This document shows, piece by piece, positions 47,734 through 59,590 of a stretch of 64,000 nt of DNA; within the stretch, counting starts at the first letter, position 1, and every line of letters begins with the position of its first letter. A model generated the notes under the pieces. That model had not been told where the DNA came from. It did no database searches and saw only the letters and a program-made list of their open reading frames with translations. Made by a program: the position numbers and the translations under genes. The DNA comes from Diploscapter coronatus (lineage: Eukaryota > Nematoda > Chromadorea > Rhabditida > Rhabditidae), in NCBI GenBank assembly GCA_964036155.1, contig OZ038422.1, forward strand, positions 19,243,201 through 19,307,200. The letters are read 5' to 3'.

Positions 47734-50114
47734 CTATTTTTCCTCCATGTGCCCAACGAACCACTCTTCCATTTCTCCTAGGGGTGCATTTTCGTATGTT
47801 CTCGTGAATGGGTGTTGCTAAAATCACTATCTTTTCCTCGTTTAGATCCGAGCCTACCAAAATCGCTTCGTATCGCGGCCTTTGTTCCGGATTTTTGCGC
47901 AGGCAGTTGTTGACGAGATCACAAAACTCTGGAGTGAAGTTGTCCTGCAATTTCAGGTAATTTTTAGCTTATATTTTCCCATTTTTAAAAGCGTTTCAAA
48001 TTCAACATTTTTTAATGAAATAATTAGTCTCCAGGCTCCGTCCCCGCAAAAATGTTTGTGGTAGTTTGAAACCAAAAATTTGAGAAGAAAGTACACTTCA
48101 AACCCAAAATATCTATTAAAAAAACTAGCTAAATTGACGATAACGTTGATAAAAATGGTTCTGTGCTAAAAATCAGACCGTAACTTTTGCGTCCACACGT
48201 GTTCACGCAGTTTGAAGTTTGCCAAAATGTGCTCATTTCGAGCTACAGATTTTTGTAATTTTCGACTAACAAAATTTCTAATTACATTTTCCCTTCACAA
48301 GAATCCTATTTACAACTTTTATGTTTCTGCGCAAAAAATTGTTCAGAAAATTAGCTCTTCAGATCTACTTGGGAGCCCTAGTAATATCGTTAGACGCGAA
48401 AAGGAGATAAACTTTAAAAACAAAAATCGCATTCTTACCTCAGCTCTGAGTTGTGGCGGCGGCTGTTCGATGATGAGCATGATCATGTCGAACTCTCTCT
48501 CCATCAGGAATGGATATCTGCCTGTGGCCAGTTCCATCAGACTCACTCCTAGCGACCACACATCAGAGAGGATTGTGTAATCGGAACTCTGAAGGGGTAA
48601 AAGGCTTCTTTCAAGATTTTACTGATTACAAAGACTATGCACTAGGCATGCTAATGCTCATGTGAAATACAGGTTCTAAAACTCTAATTGGTTTTTTTCC
48701 TAAAAGAGTTGGGTAAGAGGTGAATATCGTTAACATCTATTATTTGAACTGAGATATCGTATGAACAGGCTATTTGAATGTTTTTCTCGAATTTTAGCGA
48801 ACCTTAGGGTCGAATCGTTCGGGTCCCATGTAAAGAGGGCATCCAGCCTGTCTGGAATGAGCTCGACTTTCGATCAGTCTGCCAGAAATTCCGAAATCAC
48901 ACAGCTTCACCTCGCCATTCCAGGAGAGCAGGATATTCGAAGGTTTGACATCTCGGTGCATTATTTGCTACAAATAGAAAGTATTTTGAAACATTTGGCA
49001 AGAAACATACATGCTCCCGTTTCAGGTAGTCCAGCGCTTTGACAACGGCATAGTTGACTCTGCCAATCATGGGTTCTGGAAAGGGCTGATGGTTCATTCG
49101 AATGAGCAGTCGATCCAAGCAGGTTGCCATTAATTCCATGCAAACCTTCACTTCATTCTAAACAGAAATGAATATCAGGATTTGTTGAAAATTTTTGCTA
49201 CATTTCTGATAAATTTTGGAGCCAGTCTCTAGCCAAAATCTTTCGTCTTTTTTCTGCAATTTCCTTTACTTTCGAAAATTTCTGAAAGGCCATTTCTCCT
49301 TTTCGTTTCCGAAAACCCTTGGTTGATTTATTACGGAATGAACGATAGAATGTACTTACAGAAGTGATGAAGTATCCGATGCATTTGACGATGAAGGGAC
49401 TGTGGCACTTGGAGATGACGTCGATGTCCATCAGAACTCGCTGCATCTCGTACTCGATATTCGATCGAACCATCGTCTGGAATTGGAAAATAAGGTAAAA
49501 AATTTCATCATGTATCATATATTAGGAAAACGTGGGTTTTGTAAATAATGCATGGTCTAATGAACTGTCTCTTTCTCCTATTAATTTATTCTTCCCCTCA
49601 CAAAATTCGGCGATTTTGAAATGACGTGATGACGTGACTTATAGGTTGGAGATAGGAGAAGGTGAGAAAGTAGGGATAAATAGTGTGGGAAGAGATAACT
49701 CACATCCTCACGTCATTTCTCAGCTGTCTAAAATTGTGCATCGCTTGAAAAACCAATTATTCTCAATTTCAACGCAGTAATTTCTTCTAACCTTTACAGC
49801 GAAAACGATCCCATCGAAGCTCTGTCTGGTGACATGACCGCAGCTGCCGTGGCCGATTTCGCTGATATACTTGAGGTCGCTGACACTCACTCGACGTTGC
49901 ACCCCTGCAGATAATCAGGTACAATTAATGAATTCATAATGTTTCTCTGCTTACCTTTGATTGTGATAATCCCTGAATTGGCATTGATCTCTACCAGTTT
50001 CTGAGTCAGATTGAATCTTCTGGGATCGACGGGCTGCTGTTGCCCATTTTCAGGTGGATCATTAGGAGGCATGTTAATCGGCCCAGGTCTATCCATGCCC
50101 ATACCAAGGGTCAT
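47734..50114 (-). CDS. MAP2K7: Dual-specificity MAP kinase kinase, MKK7 type (JNK pathway)
   Basis: Kinase that activates JNK in stress signalling. Eight minus-strand exons: 49955-50114, 49792-49904, 49360-49476, 49011-49157, 48803-48967, 48439-48588, 47858-47944, 47734-47817. They total 1023 nt, 340 aa. Kinase features: P-loop GHGSCGHV (71-78), catalytic Lys91 (FAVK), HRDVKPSN (183-190), DFG (203-205), activation loop [11 protein letters not shown] with Ser213 and Ser217 at the two MKK7 phosphosite positions. The APE motif reads GPE (227-229). Downstream are [19 protein letters not shown] and a C-terminal docking (DVD-like) segment, HPFTRTYE then EEWFVGHM. The last intron is only 40 bases (47818-47857); removing it, rather than reading through, gives the family's C-terminus. 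The N-terminus is Pro/Gly/Gln-rich. An acceptor lies 14 bases before the ATG. MKK4-type kinases are the alternative. Confidence 0.9.
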
Positions 50115-51316
50115 TCCTCCTCGAACTAAATTCTTATCTTTCCCATCTCAATAGAATATGACTAATTTCTCTTCGAACTAAACTCTCATCTTTTTCTATC
50201 TCAACAGAATATGATTATCTTACGATCCATCTTTGTGAGTTCCCTTGGAAGTTGAGTATTTGTATCCCCAAAGGTTGGATCCAAGTTGAAAGTGCTCAAG
50301 ATAGTCTCAGCTCAATTCAATCCAGCAAATCTACTAGATTTGACTAGATTAAGCCGAAAGTCCAGGATCTAAAATAATCATTTATTCATTTTGGATTAAT
50401 TTAGAAAAAAACGATTTCTTAAGCGGTATAAGTAAGAAATACGTGGGAGGAGGTTAAAATTTGCAATGCTATCACGAGATTTTTACTAAAGCTTTTTCGT
50501 AATTTCGAAGAAAAAAAACTAAACGAGATATGAATTGGTAGGCATTTTGGCAAGGGGCTGATAAGAAATAATAACTCGGATGACAAACATGGAGATGTTT
50601 TGGATTAAAGCCGAGAGGATAAGAAGAATGAGAGGGGGAGAGGGGTGAGAAGCCGAGGGACACAAGTAGACACTCGAACTAGAACTGAAACGGTCGAAAC
50701 AGGGCCAATATCCTGACAACACTCACCGCCCTCACAACAATCACACGAATGCCTGATATGCAGTTAGTTACCAAGTCAACTGCCCTGGCCCTTTCCTTTC
50801 AACTCAATTCGTATCTCTCCGCTCTCTCTGCTCCATTGTGCGTTTCCCTTCTTTCTCGTTCTGCAGTCATTTTCCAGTAGGAATTGGGGGTCTCGACACG
50901 AAGAACGACTGCTTTGCAAGAGACGCGAGAAGGATGCAGAGGCAAAGGAAGAGAGACAATCGATAGAGGGAAAGGAGAAGAGGGGATGGCAGGCAGCAGA
51001 AAGTAGATCGAGAGAGAGTAACGTTCATATAGGTTCCTTGGAAACCATCTGATGATAGGAGAATTTTTTAACTGCTCAGCCTTATTTTTGAGGGATTTGC
51101 AAAATTCTCTAATCTGTTAATTTAATAATTCTCCGCGTCTTGTGACCCCCTACGTTAGGCACGCGCTCATTACAATTCCAAATATATCCCTTTCGTTATC
51201 ATTCGTTAATTGTTCAGCAGCCTTTCTCGCATATAATTAATTTGATTAATTCATCTTAATCGTGATGTGCTTCTATTTCAGGGCGATATACCTGGTTACT
51301 GTAATAATACCGAGCA
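50115..51316. promoter_or_regulatory. Divergent promoter region, MKK7 / RAD21
   Basis: About 1.2 kb separates two outward-facing genes. It includes two similar blocks near 50100-50200 (ATCTCAATAGAATATGA and ATCTCAACAGAATATGA, about 60 bases apart) and pyrimidine-rich then purine-rich tracts (50790-51010). The RAD21 acceptor TATTTCAG is at 51274-51281, with 35 bases of leader before the ATG. I see no gene. Confidence 0.45.
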
Positions 51317-54300
51317 ATGTTCTATGCACAATTCGTCCTTTCGAAGAAGGGACCTTTGGCCAAAATATGGCTGGCCGCTCACTGGGAGAAGAAACTCTCC
51401 AAGGCACAGATCTACGAGACGAATGTCGGGGAGGCGGTCAATGAGATCATCGGCAGCAATAAGGTAGAATTTTAGAGTTAGTCCAACCTACAAGAAATGA
51501 CAATAATATGAAGCTTTCATAAGAATTTTTAAATACGTAGGCATGAAAAAATCATTCATAAAGTTTAAATTTCTCGTAAATCATTACTATTTTCTGAAGT
51601 TAAACAATTATCGAAAATATCAATCCCGTTTTCAATACAGTTCATTCTGATGATAAATGATCCAGACTTGATATATATATTTATCGATGCTCAGAACATA
51701 TTTGCGATATGTTATCGTAATGTTATTAGGATTTCTTCCTCACGATTAATAGTACGAAACATTGACTCTTGAATCATGTCCAATTTTTAGGAAAAAAGCA
51801 TAAACCTGTTGAAACTGACTTACTGATAAATGACTAACTTTGATTACGAGTTATTCGCGACAAAAACTGATTGTTTGATTTAAGTCGCAGAACAAAATGA
51901 CTCTCCGAACGACAGGCCATCTACTGCTCGGTATTGTGCGAATCTACTCGAAGAAGGCCAAGTTCCTGTTGGCAGATTGCAACGAGGCATTTATGAAGAT
52001 CAAAATGGCCTTTCGAAGTGGGGGCATCAGTGCCATCGAAGACAACGATCTGCTGCAGCATGTCGCGTCGTCTCTGCCTCAGGTAAATTGAAATTTCTCT
52101 TTCAAATTTTGCTCAGCAAGTATCATATCGAGCAAGTCAGGCAAAATATCTTTAAAAATATGCAAAGTTCACTTCTTCTTTGAAAATCAATTGTCAATTT
52201 TTTACCATTGTTTCGTACTACAATATTTATCTTTTAAAATGAAAATGGATAGCTGATATACTGATACTTTTTCTATTTTCATAGCAGCATTTATTTTGCA
52301 CATGTGAATTTGCCAGACTTTCTTTAGCTCACATTTTATTGACTCCTTTTTGTCTTGAGTAGATAAGAACTTTATTCCGGTACTAGTACCCCCTGTAGTT
52401 TCTGTTTTCTGAAAGTTTTGAACAGTTTCCTCTTATTCTAGACTTGCAAAGTATCATCTCAAAATATCTCATTTTACTATCCCTAAGAATTAAAACGAAA
52501 TTGGTAATAACTACTGCAAATTTAGACGTACACTGACTTTGACACGGCTCTGCCAGACTTCGATGCCGATTTCAATACTCATCTGCAGGTAGAAGAATTG
52601 TTACTTTGTTGTTATCATTTTAAAATATTTCTCAGGCGCAGCAGAGTCGAATTGACGACATCACATTGAAGGAAGACAACATGAACACGAACAATTTAAT
52701 CAACGACGATTTCGGGGTGAGTTATCAGTATTGAATAGTTATCTGTGAAATGTTGAGCTATCGCTCGTTGAAAATGATATAAGTGTATTTCAAATTTCGG
52801 AGCATCTTCTAACGAAGTATCAAACCGACAAAAAGTCATAGAAAAACCTTTAATAGAAATTGATTTGATCTCTTAATATTCACTCGTAAACCAGGTTTCA
52901 CTTCATTCCGACGGCGGATATTTTAATTTTAAACCTAGAAAATGAATAATTTTTCCTACTTGCTAATGAGATCGTAACGAGCGATAAAAATCTAGGCTGA
53001 TTTACTCGAATTTCATTGACATGAATAGATTAGATCAGCAGGTATCACGTCGATTGAAACATGGTGATATTATTTTTAATCACATGTGAACACTTATTTT
53101 TAAATTGTGCATAGTATATCGATTTCAGATGGACGATTTCGGAGAGACTGAACTCGGAATGGCGATCGACGATGATTTTGGAGATCTGGGCAATTTGGAA
53201 AACGATACTTCTACCAAGTAATTTGATATTTTGCTAACAATGAATTATCCTTTGTTTCAGTGATTTCGGCGACATCTCCTCATCTGTAGACATCAACGGA
53301 CAGCAGTCCTCTTCTATGTTCGATGACAACGATGTTTTCGGAAATTCTACTGGCATTGAGGACGAAACTGAACGTAAGAACTTTCAATATTTTTATTGGA
53401 TTGTCGCATCAGTTTTGATTAAAACTAATGCGATAACCTGGTAATTCAGTCTCTTATAGAAATTGCTCTTCCTTTAAATTAATTTCAACTTTTGTCACGT
53501 TTTCAAAAGGTAGAGTCTACTAAATTGAAACTCATCACTAGAAAATGAATGTCACGAATTTTCGTTGAATCCTCCTTCATTGATTTATCGATTTCAGCAG
53601 GCAGTATGGCTGAAAACGGCAGCGCGATGGCGTCAGAGAATCCGCGAGAGGGCAGCGAAGAGTTGATGACTGGTCCCAGAGCTGGCAGCATTGCGGGTAA
53701 ATCTTATAATTTTAATGAAAACCCAAATTAATACACTGTCGTCTGCCTTAGAAATACATCGTATTATAAAACGCAATTACATGCGGGAGAAGATGATCTA
53801 ATTTTGCCTCTAATCATTTCATGATTTGATGGACTCGAATTATTTTATGCATTTAAATTTACTACGTTTAGGCGACTCTGACAATTACTCTGTGGAGACG
53901 AACGAGATGGAGAAAACCGAAAGAAGACGCAGAAAGAGGAAGTTGGTGATTGACGAGCAGAAGAACATTGGAGGCGATGAGATGAAGTCTAACATGGCTA
54001 ACTATAGGTGAGCTTCAAACTTATAAATTAGTTATCTTTCAAAATAAACTATTTCAGCGACACAGTTCAATCTCTCGATTTGGCTCCCCCAACTCGCAAA
54101 TTGATGCGAATTCGTCAGCTCGGAAATGTCGAGAAACTGTTCCATTTGCCCGGCTGTAGCCACATGAAATCCAAGCCTCTTGTTAGGGTACGTTGAAATA
54201 TCTCCATTTAGATTGAAAAAACTGGCTAAAAGTTAACCTATTTGAAAGCGTCAGCTTTTTCGGAGAACCGTCACTTTCTTCTCGTGGCTAGAGCAACACA

Positions 54301-57300
54301 GCTCAGTCGGTGATCATCTTTTGAATTTAAACTCTAATTCTCTGAAAGATATTGAACCGTTCAATAAGTTTGTTCATCTTTAAATCTTCAAAATAGTAAC
54401 CATTCTTCCATTCACTGCGATTTTAGTTTTTCAGCCAAACAATATTCATGCAAGAGTGCAAATTTTCTTTTCAAATTGGAAGAATTGATTGAATTACCTA
54501 GTATTAATTCTGATAAATGTAAGATTGCAAAATTTTCAATGATTTCAGGTGTACCAATCTCACTTGTCTGCTCGACCCAAGCCGAATTCAGCAGTTGTCG
54601 ACGATCTGAAGAAGGCCTTGCTCCTGTCAGACATTCTCGAGGACAGCATTTATCATCTATCGGTCAGTTTTCATTGGTTTACAAAATTGAAATAATCAGA
54701 TTCTTTCAAAATCATTTTCATTTCAATCTCTACTTTTCAAATCAAGGGCATACAAAGATAACGCGTTATTAACTAACGCTAACGCAAAACACTTTTCAGG
54801 ATAATTTTCAAAACGCACACGCAAAAATTAGGAAAGTTGCGTTATAATTTTTAGTCGTTGAAATATTTATTTAAAAAAAAAAACCCTTAAACCAGCGCAA
54901 TTTAGAATTATATTTTAGCCAACTTATGATTTTAGATGAATTTTTAGGCATTTTAGGCTTAACAATAGAACGAGTTCAATGCGTTATTTAGCGTAAGAGG
55001 AAAACTTTTGAATATTTTTCATAACGCGCACGCACACGAAAATTTAGATGAATACTGCGTTAAACGCTAACACATAATTCAAATTTTTGAAAACTTGGTG
55101 TTAAACGCAAATCAAAAATTAGATTTTTGTACGCTTCTGTTTCAAATTCTCCCTCATCCGATTTCCATTCCCAGTTTGTTCATCATTTCATCGTTTATCG
55201 GTTTGTCCCTTACAAGCATTGAACCGTGTCGCTTTCTTTCTTCTATTAGGCAATGCAGCCCCCGACTCATATCTTCTTTTTTCTCTGACCCCAATCATTC
55301 TCTTTATTCGCACTTAGCAAAACATCAATTGATTTTATGGTAAAGATGATAATTTAAGAAAAAACCCTAATATTTCGCGTTAGCACAAAATTAAACAATT
55401 TTGACGATTGTTTGTTCTGACCACTAAAATGACAAAATCACCATCGCCTATACCTCTTTCTTGGACATTCACGAATAAGGTTGTCTCGTGCGCGAAGACA
55501 TAACAAGAATTTACAATGTTTGTCAACACAAAGAGCCTTAGCGATATGATACCGTAAGCGATATGCATAAAATTCTTGCATAATGCGCGCAAACGTCCCT
55601 AATATTTTTATTCCAACGATTTAGCAGATTTACTAGGCTTTTAACATATTTTGACGTGTTCTTGAGTAAGAAGTGGCTGCTTTTCGTGAGTGCGAAAATG
55701 GACATATGTTGTGGGGCTCTGGCTCTTTATCTTCCCCCTCATTCCTACTGTAGTCAGAAAGGCAGTTGCAGCGTTTGAGTGAGATGCAGAAATGCACGAC
55801 CTGCCGACAGTTAGGGTGTGAAGTGTGTGAGTTGCAAGTAGCAAGTGGCAGATGGTCGGACAATTCTCCCCTTCTCTTGTCAGTCTATTGTTTTACAGAC
55901 CCTTTCTGGTTGCTTTTGCATATTTTCCTGTTATTATTTTGCTCTTTAATGTTAGTGTTAGAGCGGCATAATAAGAAGATAAAGAGAAGGATTAGCTAGT
56001 AAAGTGGATGATGGGCGAATAGAGGCAAGACGGCAATACTACGATAACTAGGAGAAGATAGTACGCCTGTTAAATTGAAATGAAATATGCAATTAGCGGG
56101 TGTCAGTGCATTTGCCATCTCATATCGCGCACCTGATCCCCCTCCCTCATATATCCGTTTCTCTTCCCATATCTATTCATGTCTTCAGCTTATTACAATT
56201 CACCCTTGTAATTACATTGTCCGACTGGCAATAATATCTCTTCATTAGCTGCCCATGCTTGGTTTATTAATCCACCATATCATTGCCACTCAATCCCTCG
56301 AGCAATTCCAATGACCCAATGAATATATTCGATCGTTCGGATGATAATAGCAGCATTTTCCCACAGTCCCACTCTCTGATTCCGATCCTCCATGCGGGTT
56401 TCGGTTTCGACTCATAAATTCTCAATCTCATCTTCTTTTTTCTTTTTCTCTCCTTCTCTATTTCCTTTTCTTGATTTCTCTATAATAAAACGGCCCCTAT
56501 CTTTGCGCGGTTTTTGCCTCTGCTGACTGGTTTGATGGGATGGCCGATCTAAGACAAATAAATGTTTTGACCTTCGCAGCCCGCGGTCTGAGGATTCCTT
56601 CGTCAAATTGAGAGGCAAATTGAGGGTGAGGAGTAGAGAGGAGTGAGGGAAGGAGGGCCACTCTCGAGACAGTGGCAAGGACGAGGGAAGGGAGTCACAG
56701 TCATACTGACAGTGACAGTCCTTCTCCTTCCGCAGGCAGTCGGTTGGACTCACTGCTCTCTTGCCCTCTACCATATTCCTCTGCAAGGTCAATTAGATGT
56801 GATCCTCAGCCTAATTGCGCAGTTTGATACCAAATCCATTTCCATTTCCATTCAATTCACATTAGCAACGGTTTAATTGCCACTTGACTTGATTTCAGAG
56901 TAAACAATACTTCTGAATTCTTAGATTTTGACAACTTGGAATGAGATTATCGTAGTCCAAATTAGTTTAGCGTTAAGTCCCTTCTCTCAACAGGATTTGC
57001 GCGATTTACGCATTTACCGTATTTGGGAGTTTTGCAGAGAGAGAGCGGCGATTTGCTTCTTTATCAAGTTATGTGTCAAGTGCTAAACATTGACACATTT
57101 CGGTTGTCTGTCTGTCTTTTTCTCACTTCCCCTCCCTCGTCTCTACCTCTTTCCTTTCTGCAATCCGATTTCGGGAGTTGTCCCTTTCCTTCTGCGCGCG
57201 CTGTGCTGATCCGATAAGAAGACACCAAAGTGAATGTCCAAATCCGACGAAATAGTACATGAAATGGGAAGAGACACAGACAAGTAGAATCACTCGACAA

Positions 57301-59590
57301 GTTACCGTAGTCAGAGGTTGAGAAGTCTGATCTTCACGAAAAAAGTTACTAGAAACGACTACATCTTCATATTTTCAGTAGGCAGGCTAATGTGATTATA
57401 GTTTCAGAACTCGACTCTCGGCGATGACCAGGATGAATTCAGCGCGCCCTCGGTGCCCGATTTGGATCTACAGCCTGAGTCGCCGCCCACGGGTCAGCTC
57501 GATTCCAGCAATGAGGCTAAGGATGATGATATATCTCCGAGCGAGAAAAAGAAACGCAACAAAGAGGTAGGAACGCTTTCTTGGTTGTTATTGATGCGCG
57601 CGAACGAAACGCTAATGATTTCAGCATTAGTTTTTTTATTATCGCAAACGATTTTATTTACAAGGAATATTTTGTTAGTCAAAGAACGCGTTATTATTTA
57701 TCATATCCATTATATCCAATCATCAATAGTAATTTGCTATTAGGGGAAAACAATGATGTCTTCATCTCAAGACTACTGTAGATTTAAATGCGGAGATAAA
57801 AGGACATTCCACTGATGTTATCCGCGTATTTTGTATCCCCGAGCCACTACCGTATTTGCTCTCCTTCCTGCTTATTGCAATTCGATTTACGATTGGAAGT
57901 GGCTGTCGAATGACGCAATTCGCTAACTGGGCAGGAGAAATTTATGAGGAAGGGCTGCATAGTTGCAGGGGAGAACATAAATGAGCATAAGCATTTTACG
58001 AGTCCTTCCCCATTCCATTGCTTACATTGCCCATTCACACCTTGCCCCTGCTTTGCTGGAAGAATCAGTACAGATGGTCACACGCGTAAAGCGCAACACA
58101 TAGTTTGAATTACTTCAGAACTACAGTAGCATTACGTTTTCTAATTATTGCAAACAGATATTCAAATCAAATTCTTTTCAAAAGAATGGCATTGAATTAG
58201 AGCCCGTTTAGAATAACAATTTTTCAAAATATTTTCAATGTAATATATTAGTGAAGAAATGTATCCAAACAGAGCGGTATTAGGGTATTTTCGTTGCCCT
58301 TTTCTGTACACATTCCACCTTACAGACAGACAATATTTGCGTATCTTTTGTTCTTCTAATGCACAGCAACACACATGCCAATATCTGTGCACTGAGCATG
58401 AATGGACGAGATTGAGATAGAGGCAGAGAGAAAGTAAATCTGCCACTGGACAGTCTGCAAGGAGGAAAGATAAATCGATGTTCAAATAGGCATGATTTGA
58501 ATTATATTGGAAGCACAAATATAGTAGTGCAAGTTTATCATAAGGATTACGATAAGCTAGTGGCACGTGCGCTAAATATTCATCATGAAAAGTTATATAT
58601 ATGAAATTTAAATAATTATATCTTAGCCTAAAAATGTGGACGACGATGATCAAGCTGTGGAGGGCGATGAAGATCATCGCTGGACGAAACGCACTCAGGG
58701 AATTCTCAACTCGATTGCCACTAAGCTGAGGAGCAGCGAAGACGAACAGGTACTTTTCTTGGCATTTTCCTTGCAATTTCATCGATATTATGGCAATCAT
58801 ACTTCATGCATAATATTCTCGAGTAGATTATGACGAAGTGCAGTGGTAATGAGTTAATCTGCATAATCTGTTCCTGATCCACTCCATCCTTGGATATATT
58901 GCCTGATCCCCTGATCCTCTTCTCGCCTATCAACTCTACTTGACCTTTAGCACCCTCTCCTTTCCTGTTCTGCTACAGTCCATTCCGTATTCTGTCTCTT
59001 CCCTCTTTCTTCCAGCTCACCTATCTCCTATCTACTCTCTGCAATCCGCGTAACTCCTTGCAATTATCCGTCATATTCATTTGCTGCCTTCCAAATCCCC
59101 TCTGCAGTACTGCTAATTAGCGTATCGACTGCTCGAAGAGAGAATAGAAAATGGAGAGGGAAAAGGATGCAGGAATACAAAACTCGGAGGAGAAACAAAG
59201 GAAGCTGTCGAGCATGAACTCGATCACTCGAATACAAAATTATAACTGCAATATAGAAATTGGTAGTCTTATTGGAGCAAAAATACAGTACATGGATATA
59301 GCACAGCACCTACTTTTCCCAGAGAGCACTCGGCCATAAAACTGCTGAGTCTAAATTAGATGCAGAAAGGAGTAGATTAATTGTGTGAATGAGATATGCA
59401 CAATGAAATTGTTTAGATTTCCCTGACGGATTTACTGACGAAGGGCTCAAGTCGCAAATCGGCGGCTCAGAAGTTCTACACTCTGCTCGTGCTGAAGAAG
59501 TGGCAGGCCGTGGACGTGGCTCAGTCCGCTCCCTTCGAGGACATCCTCATCTCTGCCGGGCCAAACATCTCCCAGGTTTCTTCTCATTAA
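51317..59590 (+). CDS. RAD21: Cohesin kleisin subunit RAD21/SCC1
   Basis: Kleisin that closes the SMC1-SMC3 cohesin ring holding sister chromatids together. Thirteen exons: 51317-51463, 51891-52082, 52526-52588, 52636-52716, 53129-53217, 53261-53373, 53598-53696, 53872-54007, 54058-54187, 54549-54662, 57408-57566, 58627-58749, 59417-59590. They total 1620 nt, 539 aa (human 631). The N-terminal SMC3-binding domain is near-identical to human in [20 protein letters not shown] and [20 protein letters not shown]. An acidic DDFG-rich middle, a basic RRRRKRKL nuclear signal and [11 protein letters not shown] follow. The C-terminal winged helix has [30 protein letters not shown] and [16 protein letters not shown] (242-248) is a candidate separase site. 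Introns after 54662 and 57566 are unusually long (2.7 and 1.1 kb). Confidence 0.96.
54663..57407 (+). other. Largest intron of the window (RAD21 intron 10)
   Basis: This stretch of 2745 bases is bounded by a clear donor (TCG|GTCAGT) and acceptor (GTTTCAG). Apart from the AACGC block it contains pyrimidine-rich and T-rich sequence (55120-55330, 56440-56720, 57110-57190) and no recognisable exon on either strand. Confidence 0.55.
54760..55110. repeat. Degenerate AACGC-rich repeat block in a RAD21 intron
   Basis: Words such as AACGCTAACGC, AACGCACACGC, AACGCGCACGCACACG and GTTAAACGCTAACAC recur over about 350 bases with spacing of roughly 60-110. It looks like a diverged tandem repeat. It contains no gene. 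Confidence 0.5.

Noticed and set aside
58162..58800. Minus-strand open frame of 212 codons
   Set aside because: It runs antisense across RAD21 exon 58627-58749 and its flanking introns. It has no recognisable domain, and its hydrophobic composition is what AT-rich intron sequence gives.
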